64,000 nucleotides of DNA, taken from assembly GCA_032622095.1 (NCBI GenBank), contig CP136069.1, positions 64,307,819 through 64,371,818 of the forward strand, given 5' to 3'. Of the stretch, positions 45,105 to 56,832 are shown piece after piece (the first letter of the stretch is position 1; each line of letters begins with the position of its first letter). A program made the position numbers and the translations under genes. This stretch comes from Siphonodentalium dalli. Its lineage: Eukaryota > Mollusca > Scaphopoda > Gadilida > Siphonodentaliidae. The notes beneath the pieces are model-generated. The model was not told the origin of the DNA. It worked only from the letters and a program-made list of their open reading frames with translations, and did not search any database.

Positions 45105-45128
45105 ATAAAGAGAACATAAGGTGATATT

Positions 45129-47446
45129 AGCGAGTTTGCGATTTCAAATCGGTACGGGTACGGGTACGCGTACGGGTAGCTACCCGTACCGGTACACGTT
45201 TTGAAATCGCCAACTGTTTTACCGGTAGAATTCATCACATCGACTGGTAATGTATGGTGAGCCAACTGCAACAAAAAAGCTATTATGATATAGATTGTTA
45301 TTCGCGTTATTGGCTCATGTTATACTTAGCGTTATGGGTTGTTGGGAATTTGTATTTAGATTAGATGAGCCCCAGGATAATCAGTTGCTTTCACCAAGGA
45401 CGAGCTAGGTGGCAGTTGGAAGAGGATGTTGCTTTTCTTTCACCCATATTGGTAACATTTTCAACAATTGCATTCTACAAGTCATAGACCGATCGAGTGT
45501 TGACAATAAATCGGTTGGAATTTTTACACTTAGAAAATAGATTATGATAGCTCAAATATACAATTACGTTATATATAGTTAAAATGTCCAACCAATAATC
45601 GGTGTAAAATGTATTGTTTTAGACCAAGGGTCTAATATTGTCTTACATGTACTTTCAGTTCGATATAATACCGCATTTGTCCCTTATTTTAGTTGGGGAA
45701 TATTTAGTCATATTAAAGATGCATAATCCGAATTAACGCTCCCAAGTTACTATTTTTTGGCTTCGGTGGTAAAAATAAATATTTGATTCGAATCGCGGAA
45801 CCCACCATCAAAGCGCAGAGTGATCAGATATCGATTTTTGAAGTTTGTTATTTCTTGAATTGTGTAATTATTTGTGGCCCAGAAAAGAGTCATCAAACCG
45901 ACGGTCTCGGGCAAAATTGCGGATGAAGATGCTTAACTCTAAAATCAAGTGGTAATGCGGCCAAAATTCATACTATAGTTGACAGCAGTTAGCATTATTT
46001 TGTTGTAATTAATCGATTCTAATAACAAAAGCGTATTTTGAAGAAATGTTCTTGTTGTAACTTTATGATATGGGGACCGTCTGATCGGTTAGAGTAGCTT
46101 TAAGTAGACCTTTGTTTGGAATCTTTTAAGAGATCGAAGGGTCGGCCCGTCGGGGCAAGGGAATATGTATCCGAAGAATTGGGATTGTTATCGGGATCTG
46201 AACCCGGAGGTAGGTTGAAATGTTTAACTTGGTAACAAAAAAGGTGTCAAAATGTAGTTTGTTTATTATACGGATTGAATAAAGAGCGTTTGCTTCACTT
46301 CTGTGCGAAACACAGAAAACAGCTGAAACTCGCTCTGCTTATGCTTAGATTTTGTAGAGTATGTACAGCTATTTCGTGTATTTGGCGACCTATATTATCC
46401 CCACTACAGTATGCACCAGTATTGTGGTTCAAATGCGCCATGTCCGTTCAGATAGTAAATATATATTAAAATGAGAAATCGGTCCCCACCTACATACGGT
46501 AAGGTAACTAAACGGTAATTGTATTCAAATGGGCAATGCATAGATAAATCCACGATATATTTATGTTCTTGTACAATGGGTTGAGACAGGGACGTGACGA
46601 CAGGGGTGTCTCACCCCCTCCCCAACTTTGGTCAAATGTTCAACATTTGGAAATTTGATATACCTGACACAACATTTGTTGGAAATTTCACACAAACAAT
46701 AGGTTGAAATTGTTTTCGTAGTTTGGTTTTCGAACAATTTATTAGTGGATAATTTGTAGTTTTTAGACCAACATTTGCATATTTCCCTATTTTTGGTAAC
46801 ACAATTTGGACTGAAATGGCTGTCAGAAACAGTTGGAAATTGTTCAACCTTTGGGGGGGGGGGGGGGGGGTGTCAGATCTCAAAATGTCCAACAATTGGA
46901 AGGCTTGATTCCAGCCAAGGGGAGGGGGATGGATTTACGAGCAAACTTGTGAATTTGATATGGTTCGAAGAAATTCGAAGGTGGACACCCCCTCCTAACG
47001 CGCAGACCATCTGTAGCCATGTCCCTGCAATGGGCCGAGACTGCGTCTATAGCACCATCTACTCACTTTATTAATCACAACCTGTCATTAATGCAGTGAA
47101 CAAAGTTGTTAGTGAAAAAAATCGGCCTTCCGTATTTATCTAAGTGCTAGAAGCCGCCTCGAGAATTTGAACACAAATCCTAGGTTAAAATGACAACTTT
47201 ATCAATAAGATTTGCCCATGAAATCTTTCAATAAATAGGTTAACGCATAGCTGACTGAAATTTCATGGAATTCATGGACCTTTGAGTGAGAAAATCGTAG
47301 TGAAAGGCTACCGGTCAATGGGACAAATCTACCCGTTTCAATTCGCTATCGCTTTATGTGCTGCATTGAAAGTACCCAAGTGACCGTGACGATGTTCACA
47401 GATTTACCCGTACGCGTTCCCATCGGACGGGTATCGCAAACTCGCT
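45129..47446. mobile_element. DNA transposon candidate with TACGGG-rich inverted ends, 2318 bp
   Basis: The left end AGCGAGTTTGCGATTTC then GGTACGGGTACGGGTACG and CGTACGGGTAG is mirrored by the right end, in reverse complement AGCGAGTTTGCGATACCCG then GGGAACGCGTACGGGTAA. ATT flanks both ends (45126-45128 and 47447-47449). The left end alone folds: TACGGGTAG at 45171 meets CTACCCGTACCGGTA at 45180. Blocks at 45758-45850 and 45964-46107 are shared with other sites in the window. No transposase is seen, so it is non-autonomous or decayed. Confidence 0.6.
46587..47027. mobile_element. 441-bp inverted-repeat element with 13-bp flanking repeats
   Basis: The ends are CAGGGACGTGACGACAG and, in reverse complement, CAGGGACATGGCTACAG. 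Immediately outside lie CAATGGGTTGAGA (46574-46586) and CAATGGGCCGAGA (47028-47040), 11 of 13 identical. An 18-G run sits at 46852. It lies inside the 45129-47446 element and is related to 37315-38002. No coding capacity. Confidence 0.6.
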
Positions 47447-48425
47447 ATTGCCAATGCCATGCTAAATGTAAATCACAGCGATCACGTTGATGTATAACAG
47501 TCATAATAGCAATGAATATGGAGAGCGCCACGAGCGAAACGTTTTTTTCATGTTTCTAATTTTCGTGATACTAAAAATTAAAAAAAATGACGTCAATCGC
47601 TAATCCCCTAGTTGCGCCCCTATTCTTTATTTATTACTTATATATCTATATATATCTATATATATCTATATATCTCTTATATTTTTTATTTACTGACTAT
47701 CATTCTGACAAACCCCTGTGGGTGAATAACTAGCCACGAAAGTAGCGAAATGTCCACTGTATACCTAAAATGCCATATTCGGCGCAAGTTCCGGTTTGGT
47801 TATCATAAGAACATCTAGACCATAATGTACTCGGGTACGAAAATAAAAGCGTGTTCAAATTGGATTGTTCCAACACTTCCAGATATCTCCCCAATAAAAC
47901 AATTGCCTTAGTCACACATTTAAGCAGAACTTAAATAATAAGGGTGTCTAGTATTTTATTTATTTATCAAAATGAAACAAAAAAAACGCCAGTTGACTAA
48001 CTGAATATTTTTAATGTAATCATGTCTAATGTAACCAAATGCTGGACGCGAAATGTCTCCTTGCACCATACCAAACGCCCTTGAACTTCAGCATTAGTAG
48101 GGCCGCTGGGTTGTTTTGCGTACAAAATCCAAAACTCTGTCCAAGGCTGGAACAGCAGGTCGACAATCGAACAGACCTGGATCAATCAGATAGTCAATCG
48201 AGTAGACCCCTACAGCAGCAATTCCGGTAACAGACGTACGTTTTCAACAATTTTATTTCTTCCAAAAACAGTTTTTCAGGAACAATGTGTGTACGGTGAA
48301 TTAGGTAATATATATATTGGTGTATTGAAGTATATATTAGCATATATGCATATAGACAACTTACATGTGTGAGTTGTTAAAACAATGTTTTAAAATTTCG
48401 TGATTTCTGCTACAGAATTACTTTA
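47447..48425. other. No gene; simple repeat
   Basis: It contains a (TATATC)n tract at 47637-47682. Short open frames on opposite strands at 47997-48230 overlap and are not credible. Confidence 0.4.
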
Positions 48426-48511
48426 TACCTGTTCTCTTTATTAGTAAGATAGGATAAAATTTTCATGAAAAAGGTATATAAAACTACCAAAGCCTGTGGT
48501 TTGACTTTTGT
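48426..48511. repeat. Inverted repeat, right arm (partner 44395-44478)
   Basis: See the left arm. ACCTGTTCTCTTTATTAGTA, AGATAGGATAAAATTTTCAT and AAACTACCAAAGCCTGTGG are shared in inverted order. Confidence 0.8.
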
Positions 48512-49011
48512 TGTGTGGCCACCATTTTGATACGATAAATGACCCCATCGAACTTTGCTTTGATTTTGTAACAAGTTATACGTTAAAAGTTTAGAATACA
48601 AATAAATGACAATGCACAATAAATATTGGCATTAATGTTGGACATGGTTGTATTCCATGTTATTATTTTTTTAAGGTAATAATCGTCTGAAAAAGTAGCC
48701 TATTTTCGTGCATAAAAAAGTTAAAGGAATCATCAGTAACTTCCAGTAACTCACGTGCCATGTTATTGGTAATCCAATTGGCTATGGAATGCATATTTTT
48801 ATTATTTTTTTGGCTAGCATTTTCATTGTGTTTTGACTTAGTAAATACCACTACCCTACCAGAATCAACGTTATTTACATTGTGCGGCAATGGTATGGAG
48901 GGAATAGTATGAGAAGTTCTGCCAGCATGACTATGAATTAAGTTCTCTAGCCACAGTAGTATTCTTCAATTTGCATTAACTGCCTAAATTATCAAGTTGA
49001 TTGATTATAAT

Positions 49012-49125
49012 GATCTGGCTCGCGCCTCTAAGGGAAGTTCTGCCCAAATTTTTAATTTGATTGGATACGGGATCTGGCAAGCGCCTCCAGCGAAAGTTCT
49101 GCCCAAATTCTCGGGAAACAACAAT
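49012..49125. repeat. 59-bp tandem duplication
   Basis: GATCTGGCTCGCGCCTC then GAAGTTCTGCCCAAATT at 49012 recurs at 49071 with a few changes. Confidence 0.75.
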
Positions 49126-49917
49126 GCTAGTATATATAGTAGGCCTACGCGTGTTGGCGACAACAGAAGTCTGGTCAGACCTGTCACTGAACAAACTTGT
49201 AATTTTTGTAGCGATTTAAAGAGTATAAAAAAAGTATTAAATAAAGCGTTGAACAAGCAACACACCGGGATGTGAACCAGACAATTGTAATTGAGTTTGA
49301 GGTGCAATTTTGTCAAAGATAATATATTGAAACAAATTTAGTTTAATTTAATAGTGTTGTGGTGGCTGTCATTTTGACGAATGACCATACCAAATAATGA
49401 TTTGATTATGTATATAACCATTTAGACATTAAATAATTAACATGTTGGGGGGGGGGGATAATAATTAACAGTGCACAACACAGGGGCCTGTAACGCGCTC
49501 CGCTGTCCGCCCCCCTTTTTACACTGCCCATATACGCCACCCTCTATACGCGCCTTCTTCGCGTTATAATGGAACATTATATAGACAAGGGGCTCTGTAG
49601 AAATTCAACGTTTCACCATCGCTCGGGAGTCGCACAAATTTAGCCCATTCACCCCAGTAATGATAACGATATATACACGGATGGATCGGCAAAGAATTCA
49701 TCTTTCAATAAATACCACAAACTCCCATCAGAAACATTCATACACGTTGCATTTGATTAAATTTTAACCACCGAATATTGTCTCCGGAGAGCGTATTTTT
49801 TCGATTTGATCCGGCCTCAGCAGCAGTGGACGCCATGCGTCTCTAAATTCACCACCCATACAGTTTACTATCATTAAAAATCGGTCAAACGATCAACTAA
49901 ATATCTGGAACTTAGTT
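49126..49917. other. Unassigned; includes a GC-rich repeat fragment
   Basis: 49278-49320 repeats GACAATTGTAATTGAGTTT from 44340. 49481-49560 repeats the GC-rich segment at 19109. A G run lies at 49446-49457. No gene. Confidence 0.4.
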
Positions 49918-50483
49918 ATTTCTTGTCGGCTAATAATTTATTTACTCATACAAATCAACACATTGTCAGTAATCAATTTCTATAGAGGAGAAATCTGTCG
50001 ATAATTCCAACTTTGTTTTCCATTTTATTTTACAAGTCGCACGGCCCCTCATTTAAATATTCATTGTGACCTGACCTCGATTATAATACTGGACGCTGAT
50101 TGGCTGTTCTACTATTTTCATTTTAGTAACCGCGAAGTTTAAAATCGATGCAATATTGACATGTCGAACTCGTGGTCAGCATGATAAATTTGTAAAAATA
50201 TTTCTTGTCGGCTAATAATTTATTTACTCATACAATTCAACACATTGTCAGTAATCAATTTCTATAGAGGAGAAATCTGTCGATAATTCCAACTTTTTTT
50301 TCCATTTTATTTTACAAGTCGCACGGCCCCCTCATTTAAATATTCATTGTGACCTGACCTCGATTATAATACTGGACGCTGATTGGCTGTTCTACTATTT
50401 TCAATTTAGTAACCGCGAAGTTTAAAATCGATGCAATATTGACATGTCGAACTCGTGGTCAGCATGATAAATTTGTAAAAATA
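49918..50483. repeat. 282-bp tandem duplication, nearly identical
   Basis: ATTTCTTGTCGGCTAATAAT at 49918 recurs at 50200, and the whole unit through GATAAATTTGTAAAAATA is repeated with only about four small differences (a G/T, an extra C in a C run, single substitutions). Such identity points to a recent duplication or, alternatively, an assembly artefact. Confidence 0.95.
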
Positions 50484-51160
50484 ATGTCGTTCAAAGCTAT
50501 TAACTGGTAATTTCGTAACCATTGCAACAAAAACTAATTGCATAGGGTGAATTTTATGTTGTAAATCGAATATGTATGTTTTACAACTCAACTTAGAAGA
50601 ACATTCCAGTGAAATATAAGAACTAAATTGTCAAATATAAAGACATTTTTTTTAAAAGAAGTTTTAATGCTCATATCGCTCCCAAAGACATTAACATTTG
50701 CCTCACACAAGAGAACAACAAGAATTTGAAGAAAAAAAATTGATTCTTGTGTTGATAATATGAAATCAATTCATTAATAATATATTGTGAACAACATTTT
50801 AGGCTAGACAACTTCCTGTTTACATTGTTAGAGCATGTTCATGTAAATCTACGGGCCAAAGAAAGCCCAAGATTAGAGGTACTACATGTATTCCACGATT
50901 TAGGTTAAACATACACATCAACTTGATTTAGGTGAACTGTACCATGTGATTAGTTACCAGGACCCCCCCCCCCCCCCCCACCGACACCACTTGCTACATG
51001 CTCAACATATACCGATATCAACATTAAATTCGATGTTGATTGATCGGCAGGAGTAGACCCTTTTTTATCAAAACAAATAACACATCTAACTCAAATGTTA
51101 GTAAATTTTCATTTATGAAAAGAAAGTATGTGGTATTTTTCTTAAAACTATTCTAGCAAA
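50484..51160. other. No recognisable feature
   Basis: Unique AT-rich sequence with an 18-C run at 50962-50979. Confidence 0.4.
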
Positions 51161-51164
51161 TACT

Positions 51165-51280
51165 CATTGATGAGTAGTGACCCCTAAGGGAATGCTCAGA
51201 TAATATTTAAGTTTAACAAATCAAATGATAGGTTGTAATTGTTGAACTTATTATCTGAACATTTCCCTAAAATGTACTTT
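51165..51280. repeat. Palindromic MITE-like repeat, copy 1
   Basis: GGGAATGCTCAGATAATATT pairs with ATTATCTGAACATTTCCCT about 45 bp later. Before it stands AATACTCATTGATGAGTAGT. The same arrangement is found at 63882-63985. Confidence 0.6.
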
Positions 51281-51611
51281 TATTTGTGTTATACTTGCAT
51301 TTGTCGTCTGCTTATTATTTCCTGAAAACCCATCAAATAATTATAGACCATTCCAATGCACTTTTATAACTGAGTGGGAACTTCCATTTAGTACATGTAT
51401 AAATGGTTATGCGATAATAACTGGAGTCTATCATGTCCTTCTACATGTATACTACCGGTACTGTACAACTCAACTTCTCAAGATCACCTTATATGTATTC
51501 ATCCGACGACAGTTTTATTTATTGTAGTCTTGATGCTTGGGCATATGAAGTTGCATTACAGGATAGTTTTGTATTCTGTAATAAAAATTCACCCTTGGTC
51601 TTGCCCAAGAT

Positions 51612-51797
51612 ATGTTATTTGTATACCTGGCGATTGTCTTCGTTGTTGTCTCATGTCAATCAACCTCCGGGTTAAATTTAACCAAATGCGCTGATGATTT
51701 CTCAGGCATATACAAGTTTTCAACCAATCATTCTACATTTATTAGTGTTATTGCTGGAAACCAAATATATAACATACAATCTTCACATACATCCTAA
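51612..51797 (+). CDS. Small ORF with signal-peptide-like start, hypothetical
   Basis: It begins with ATG and reads MLFVYLAIVFVVVSCQSTSG, a typical hydrophobic secretion signal with a plausible cleavage after SCQ-STSG or nearby, then about 40 polar residues with one Cys and possible N-glycosylation sites (NLT, NHS). The total is 61 residues. No family is recognised and no upstream promoter or poly(A) signal is obvious. Other open frames overlap upstream (51395-51694), so coding status is uncertain; it could also be the first exon of a longer gene. Confidence 0.25.
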   Translation: MLFVYLAIVFVVVSCQSTSGLNLTKCADDFSGIYKFSTNHSTFISVIAGNQIYNIQSSHTS

Positions 51798-51799
51798 CT

Positions 51800-52175
51800 G
51801 AAAATAGACAATTGATGTTACAAGCTTTTTGTCCCTTAATACACCAACACGACCAACAGACTAATGTAGGAGAGATATTACTACACTAAATTATGAGTGG
51901 AAAGCACATTAGCAGTGTCTACAGACATTATTTGGCAACTTCTGGGTGACATAATGAGTTGACAGAATTTTTTTTCCGAAGTCCGAATTAAAAATAATTG
52001 GCAAAAAAAAATATTCATAGGAATTTTTTTTTTGCTTTCTATATGATGGTAGATGTCTCTGGCTTTGAAAAAACATTGAAAATTTGATCGCCACTTGATT
52101 TTTTTCAAAAACTTGTGTTATCGCAACATATATACATGAACATGCCTTCAAATAATTATAATTAAATTAAAAGTA
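51800..52175. other. No recognisable feature
   Basis: AT-rich sequence with A/T homopolymers. Overlapping reverse open frames at 51881-52151 are not credible. Confidence 0.4.
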
Positions 52176-52270
52176 CACAGTCCAACTCAGTGATCCCCAT
52201 ATCGTCAGATTCCAACAACAAAACATTGCAATTTATCTTGGACCACCTAGTTATCAGATTTGATTAACTT
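52176..52270 (-). repeat. Third copy of the block shared by the DNA elements
   Basis: The reverse complement reads AATCTGATAACTAGG, TTGTTGTTGGAATCTGACG and ATATGGGGATCACTGAGTTG, matching 38988-39085 and 46013-46105. Confidence 0.55.
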
Positions 52271-52328
52271 CCAAGAATTAATGATAATCATTGTTAACTA
52301 CTTATATATCTATTATATATTTTGGAAG

Positions 52329-52600
52329 ATCTGTGTGTGTGTGTGTGTGTGTCTGTGTGATCGCGATGAACTCGAAAACGGCCAACCCGATTTCGATGAA
52401 TCTTCGCATGTGATGATACTATCGGTCGGGAAGTGGCATAGGCATATTAATTTTCAGATCCGAGGTCAACTTTCACGTGCCGATGTCAAATCTGTTTTAC
52501 GCTGTGTTACGGGACTTTCATTTGAGTTCGGTGCTTACAAATCGATTCGAAACAGCGCGAATAATAAAATGCCAGTCATAATAATGACACTGTGAGAATC
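52329..52600 (-). repeat. RTE-like retroposon tail (reverse strand)
   Basis: On the reverse strand the sequence runs GATTCATCGAAATCGGGTTG, GCCGTTTTCGAGTTCATC, GCGATCACACAGACACAC and into a (CA)n tract (52329-52353). This is the standard shape of RTE-type LINE/SINE 3' ends: an 'aaatcgg..ccgttttcgag' phrase followed by a microsatellite. No ORF of the element is left. Confidence 0.55.
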
Positions 52601-52958
52601 TTTCGTGTTTCCTCTTTCCAACGATATATAATGCGTATGTATCCGTTTTAGTTATCTGCCTCAATTATCAAGAAGTAGTGATACTATCATAGACTAAAAA
52701 TAGGATAGACGTCGCACTCATGGTTATCAATCTGTAACGCTACTGGACGTCGCCATTGCTTTGGCCCTCAAGCGTTAAGGTAGTTCAGAAAAGTAGGGGG
52801 AGATAATTTTACGTTATATTTACATAGGGTTCGTGTACGATTGTGAAGAAATACTCGTAATAAAGTACTTTATATTAACTTTTAACCATAATGCTTTCAA
52901 TGTGACATTGAATTAATGCCACTAAATACGATTTGGTCCGTGATATGCATTTTCTGGA

Positions 52959-53191
52959 ATGGAAAGTGTCTGTAATTCGACGTCAATTACTGCGCTAAAT
53001 CAAACTCTCTTGTGGCAAGTTGTGCGTATTTTGCGTCCAGGTTTATTTACTCTGATTTTTTACGTGTTGTGGGGATTTAGTTTTGTAATTTTCCTCGATC
53101 AGCTAGTGCAAGTATTGGAGGATCTGATTTCTTACGTGTAGTGGGGATTTAGTTTTGTAGTTTTCCTAGATCAGCTGGCGCACATGTAATT
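52959..53191 (+). other. Small ORF with in-frame 72-bp duplication of a hydrophobic segment
   Basis: From ATG 52959 a 60-codon frame reads MESVCNSTSITALNQTLLWQ and then a hydrophobic LIFYVLWGFSFVIFLDQL. A 72-bp tandem duplication (units at 53051 and 53123) repeats this as LISYV-stop-WGFSFVVFLDQL in the same frame; the second copy gained TAG from TTG. It could be a decayed membrane-protein gene or a simple duplication in non-coding DNA. Confidence 0.2.
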
Positions 53192-55260
53192 GGAGGTATA
53201 CTGAAGCACATAATTCAGAATGATTTTTCTCATAAACGTACACACGTACGTTGATGAAATTAATCAATGCATATATATGAGTCTCATGTCCTCCACAGTT
53301 GAATCACTAGCCCGGGAACTTTTTAACTTTTATATATACCGGTATATATATATATAAAAATAAAATAATTTCCCGTAAAATTAAATAAATGTCACAGGAC
53401 CACTGCACCTCATTCTATCTTGTATTCTAACATATACGAGTATTATAAACATGTCCTTTAATATCTCATAGTAATTAATTTCATCTTATAAAAACAGACA
53501 TATATATCATGTTTATACATAAATGAATAACCAATGATTATTTATTTGAGTTCCACGATTCTTTTGTATATTTGGGTCACAGTGAGTGGGGTGTTTCAAC
53601 AAACAGGTGTGTATGTGGTCTTGTTATATGAATTAACCTAAACATGAATATAAAGGGTATCTCTGTCCACCGTGATATTAATATAGATATCAACGAAGGA
53701 CAGTTAATTGTATAGGATACAGGTACTTTGAAACTGAGCGAGATAATCCATACAGTAATAAAATGGTTAATGATTATGGTACAATTTGTAAAATATACTA
53801 GTAAGATAACATACTTATAGTCCATTTACATTGGAGAATTACAGTTACTAAAGCTAAATGGGATCATGCATGCTATTGGGAGCTACTAGCCTAGAGGATA
53901 CTTTTTTTTCAGACTGGAGCGACACACAATCTGCAAATGAACCTGGGTGTTGCCTTAGTATGGATAAGTACCATGTGATGGAGAGACAATGTTTGAAATC
54001 TATAATTCATTTAATGATGAACTTATAAATGTGTATCATTTGTGGCTCTTTCATTGACAGTCAATGAGACATCAGCTACTTTTTATCCAGGATTTTCGCA
54101 CAAGTATAGTTCAATTCCTTCTTTATCTTGAACACATCCTTGCATTCTGCATCTCATTTTGTCTCATCTGGATTATTTTCGGCTCTGATCATGCATGTTG
54201 CACACATCACTTTGTGACCCACCAATATCATTAAGGTGTTGCCATTGGCATACGGTATAGATCTGTCCACTTCCTGAAATAATACAGAATTCGAAGCATT
54301 TTATTTTAATTATAAAATAATTTACAGGTTACAAGTATGAAATATGTTATATTGGGATATTTCCCATGCAGTACACACCACTCACCAGTGCCTACATTGG
54401 CAAACCATGAAATATTCAGTTGTTCATACCTCTTTATGATAGCAGTATAAATTATACAAAAATAATGCTATTGCTAATATAATAATAAATAAGGCTAATG
54501 ATATTATATTTCAACATAGCTGACCAGTACTTGTATACATTATAATTAATGCCCACGCAGTCTCAATGTCATTTATTAACATTATGAATGTGATTATACT
54601 ATGTGAGTCTAATGATCAAAAGACACATGAATTATGATTATCATTATGAAAAATATGTTTATCAACAAATGTTATATATTACAAAAAGTGGACATGAAAA
54701 CAAGTCAAACTATGAATAGTATGATCACTACAATTAGAATTTAGGAGTAGGACATGTAAACTGCCAAATTGGTGAATTGTTTTGACTGTTAATTTCTAAA
54801 TTATTGCTGTAGTAGGCCTACACCTGATCACACCTGGCAGTCACATGGAATTCTTGAAATATGACAGCTGTCATTGAAATATTTCTTCCGTAAAATACGT
54901 TTGGGTCGGTACCCGGTATACATGATATTCAAATTACCAATGCTATCATGAATGGTGAGATCTATTAAATTAATTTCATTTTGAAAGTCGTTACTAACAT
55001 AACTTCAGTCTTCATCCAGGTGAAAATGACAAAAATAGAATCCAGAATGTCGTGTTGTTTATTACAAAAATGGTCTCAAACGGCATAAAAACTCACCTTT
55101 CTGACTCCCTAACGGACACCCTTGGAAACGTGAGATTCTGATAATTCATGACAGTTGGTGTACAATTAATTCAGCTGCAATAGACGCCAGAGTTTTCTTT
55201 TTTATTGCGATGAGAAAGCACTGTTTTGATTAGAACAATCGGAGTTGAACTACCTTTAGC
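53192..55260. other. No recognisable feature
   Basis: About 2 kb of unique AT-rich sequence. A (TA)n tract lies at 53332-53358. No open frame over 85 codons and no repeat partner was noticed. Confidence 0.45.
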
Positions 55261-55299
55261 AATGGCGGACAGAATCGGAGTGCGTTACCGATTGGCCCA

Positions 55300-55420
55300 T
55301 CAAATGACGTCGAGTGACGTATCTATCCTTCCTTCATCTATGGTACTATCAGGGAATATATAGAACGGGAAGGTTCACTTCCTATTGGCTCAACGTAATG
55401 CATGACGTCGCCAGCATCCG
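55300..55420. promoter_or_regulatory. Cluster of TGACGT (CRE half-site) motifs
   Basis: AATGACGTCGAGTGACGTAT (55304-55323) and ATGACGTCGCC (55402) give three CRE-type motifs in about 100 bp. Two more, GATGACGTAC (56711) and ATGACGTCGTT (56861), lie beside the other arm of the inverted repeat. Function is inference; no transcript start can be assigned. Confidence 0.25.
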
Positions 55421-55439
55421 CCATTCTGGTAGGATAGAA
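55335..55439. repeat. Inverted repeat, left arm (partner 56732-56832)
   Basis: GGTACTATCAGGGAATATAT, AGAACGGGAAGGTTCACT and CGCCATTCTGGTAGGATA appear inverted at 56732-56832. The arms are about 100 bp and 1.3 kb apart, with CAGGG motifs at their edges, suggesting a DNA transposon or foldback. Confidence 0.65.
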
Positions 55440-56731
55440 GAGCGAACGGCGTCATTGGTTACCGCAGCGCTATTCGCCTTGTGTGTAAACAAAATCGAAA
55501 TAGTAGGCCTATAAAAGAATAAACAATCAGACAAAAAGCAACATTTGTGACTATATATCATACTTTAATCCACCAACATGAAAAAATTTTATTTTAAAGC
55601 AAATGAGTATTTATTTCAACCAAATTACGCTGTCTTTCTTGCCAATTTTCGTTTGTTATTCAATGTCGAAATTTTGGCTGAGATCATTCAATTCATAACT
55701 GTGATGATGCCTATTTTAAATTAAAATGCCGGCGTACCAAATATTGAAACATAAACTTAAAATAAAATTCATTTTGGAAACATTGCAGAATAATTCCATG
55801 CTTGTTGGCTCTGGCGGCTATGAAGAGTCAAATGTGTCAAAACCAAAGTGTGGGTGGACCGTGGAGCCCTGTGAGATTTTACACAATTCTGAGGCTTCTC
55901 AAGTCAATAACATCAATGCTAGTTCAAGTAGTTGCTATGTGGTAATGTACATTCATTGGGCTGCACTAGCCACACCCTTAGTCATTGCTACATTAATAAT
56001 TTAATATTTGGAATCAAATACTTAGTCATTTCAAGCATTACCCATTAAAACAAGAAATTATGATAATATCAAATATTTAATTATGTACTAGGTTTATAGA
56101 TTTATAAATAGGCTACATGTGATTTTTTTTTGTTCTGAAGAAAGATTAATTAATTAGTGAGTGTTCAAACATTTAAGGCTATATATAAATGTATTTTACT
56201 CATGTTGAGCCTTGCATAGTCCTTGCGTTCATGGTAGGAGAACTCAGAGAATGATAATTTGGGAAATTTAGGCTACATATGCTTCTTTTTTATTTTAATA
56301 TTTAACAAAGATTGAAATTTTCACACATGACCAAGGTTGTGAACTTTGATCCCATAATAGATCTCAATTTTTTTCCATAATAGATCTCAATTTTTTTAAA
56401 ATTAGAGACATGACTCAGGTAATGTTATGGACATAGTCATTAGTCAAATTATGAAAGACAGTCGTATTTGACACAGAAATCCCACCCAGTAAGTTTGTTT
56501 TCTAGTACTGGTAGACATACAAGTTAAATGAATTTTCAATTCGATCCATTCGAATATATCATATATGGATATGGATTACCACTTTAGTTCCTCTACATCA
56601 GCGATATGTTGATCCCACAAATATCCTGGATGCCACTTTGATTTGTAAATCATTTTCAAACTCCCACACTTTTAACTTATTAGTAAAAGTAAACAAGGAA
56701 GTAACGATGCGATGACGTACGTTCCCACCAG
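55440..56731. other. Interior between inverted arms; one small ORF
   Basis: The frame 55726-56004 starts at ATG and gives 92 residues with a hydrophobic C-terminus (LATPLVIATLII) and no known family; it is probably chance. A duplicated CATAATAGATCTCAATTTTT occurs at 56353-56398. Confidence 0.3.
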
Positions 56732-56832
56732 GGTATCCTACCAGAATGGCGTCATGACAACTTCCGGTGAATACCACAAATGCGCGGAGTGAACCTTCCC
56801 GTTCTATATTTTCCCTGGGTACTATCTTCCAT
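56732..56832. repeat. Inverted repeat, right arm (partner 55335-55439)
   Basis: CAGGGTATCCTACCAGAATG...GTGAACCTTCCCGTTCTATA...TTTCCCTGGGTACTATC. The arm itself is bounded by CAGGG and CCCTG. Confidence 0.65.
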
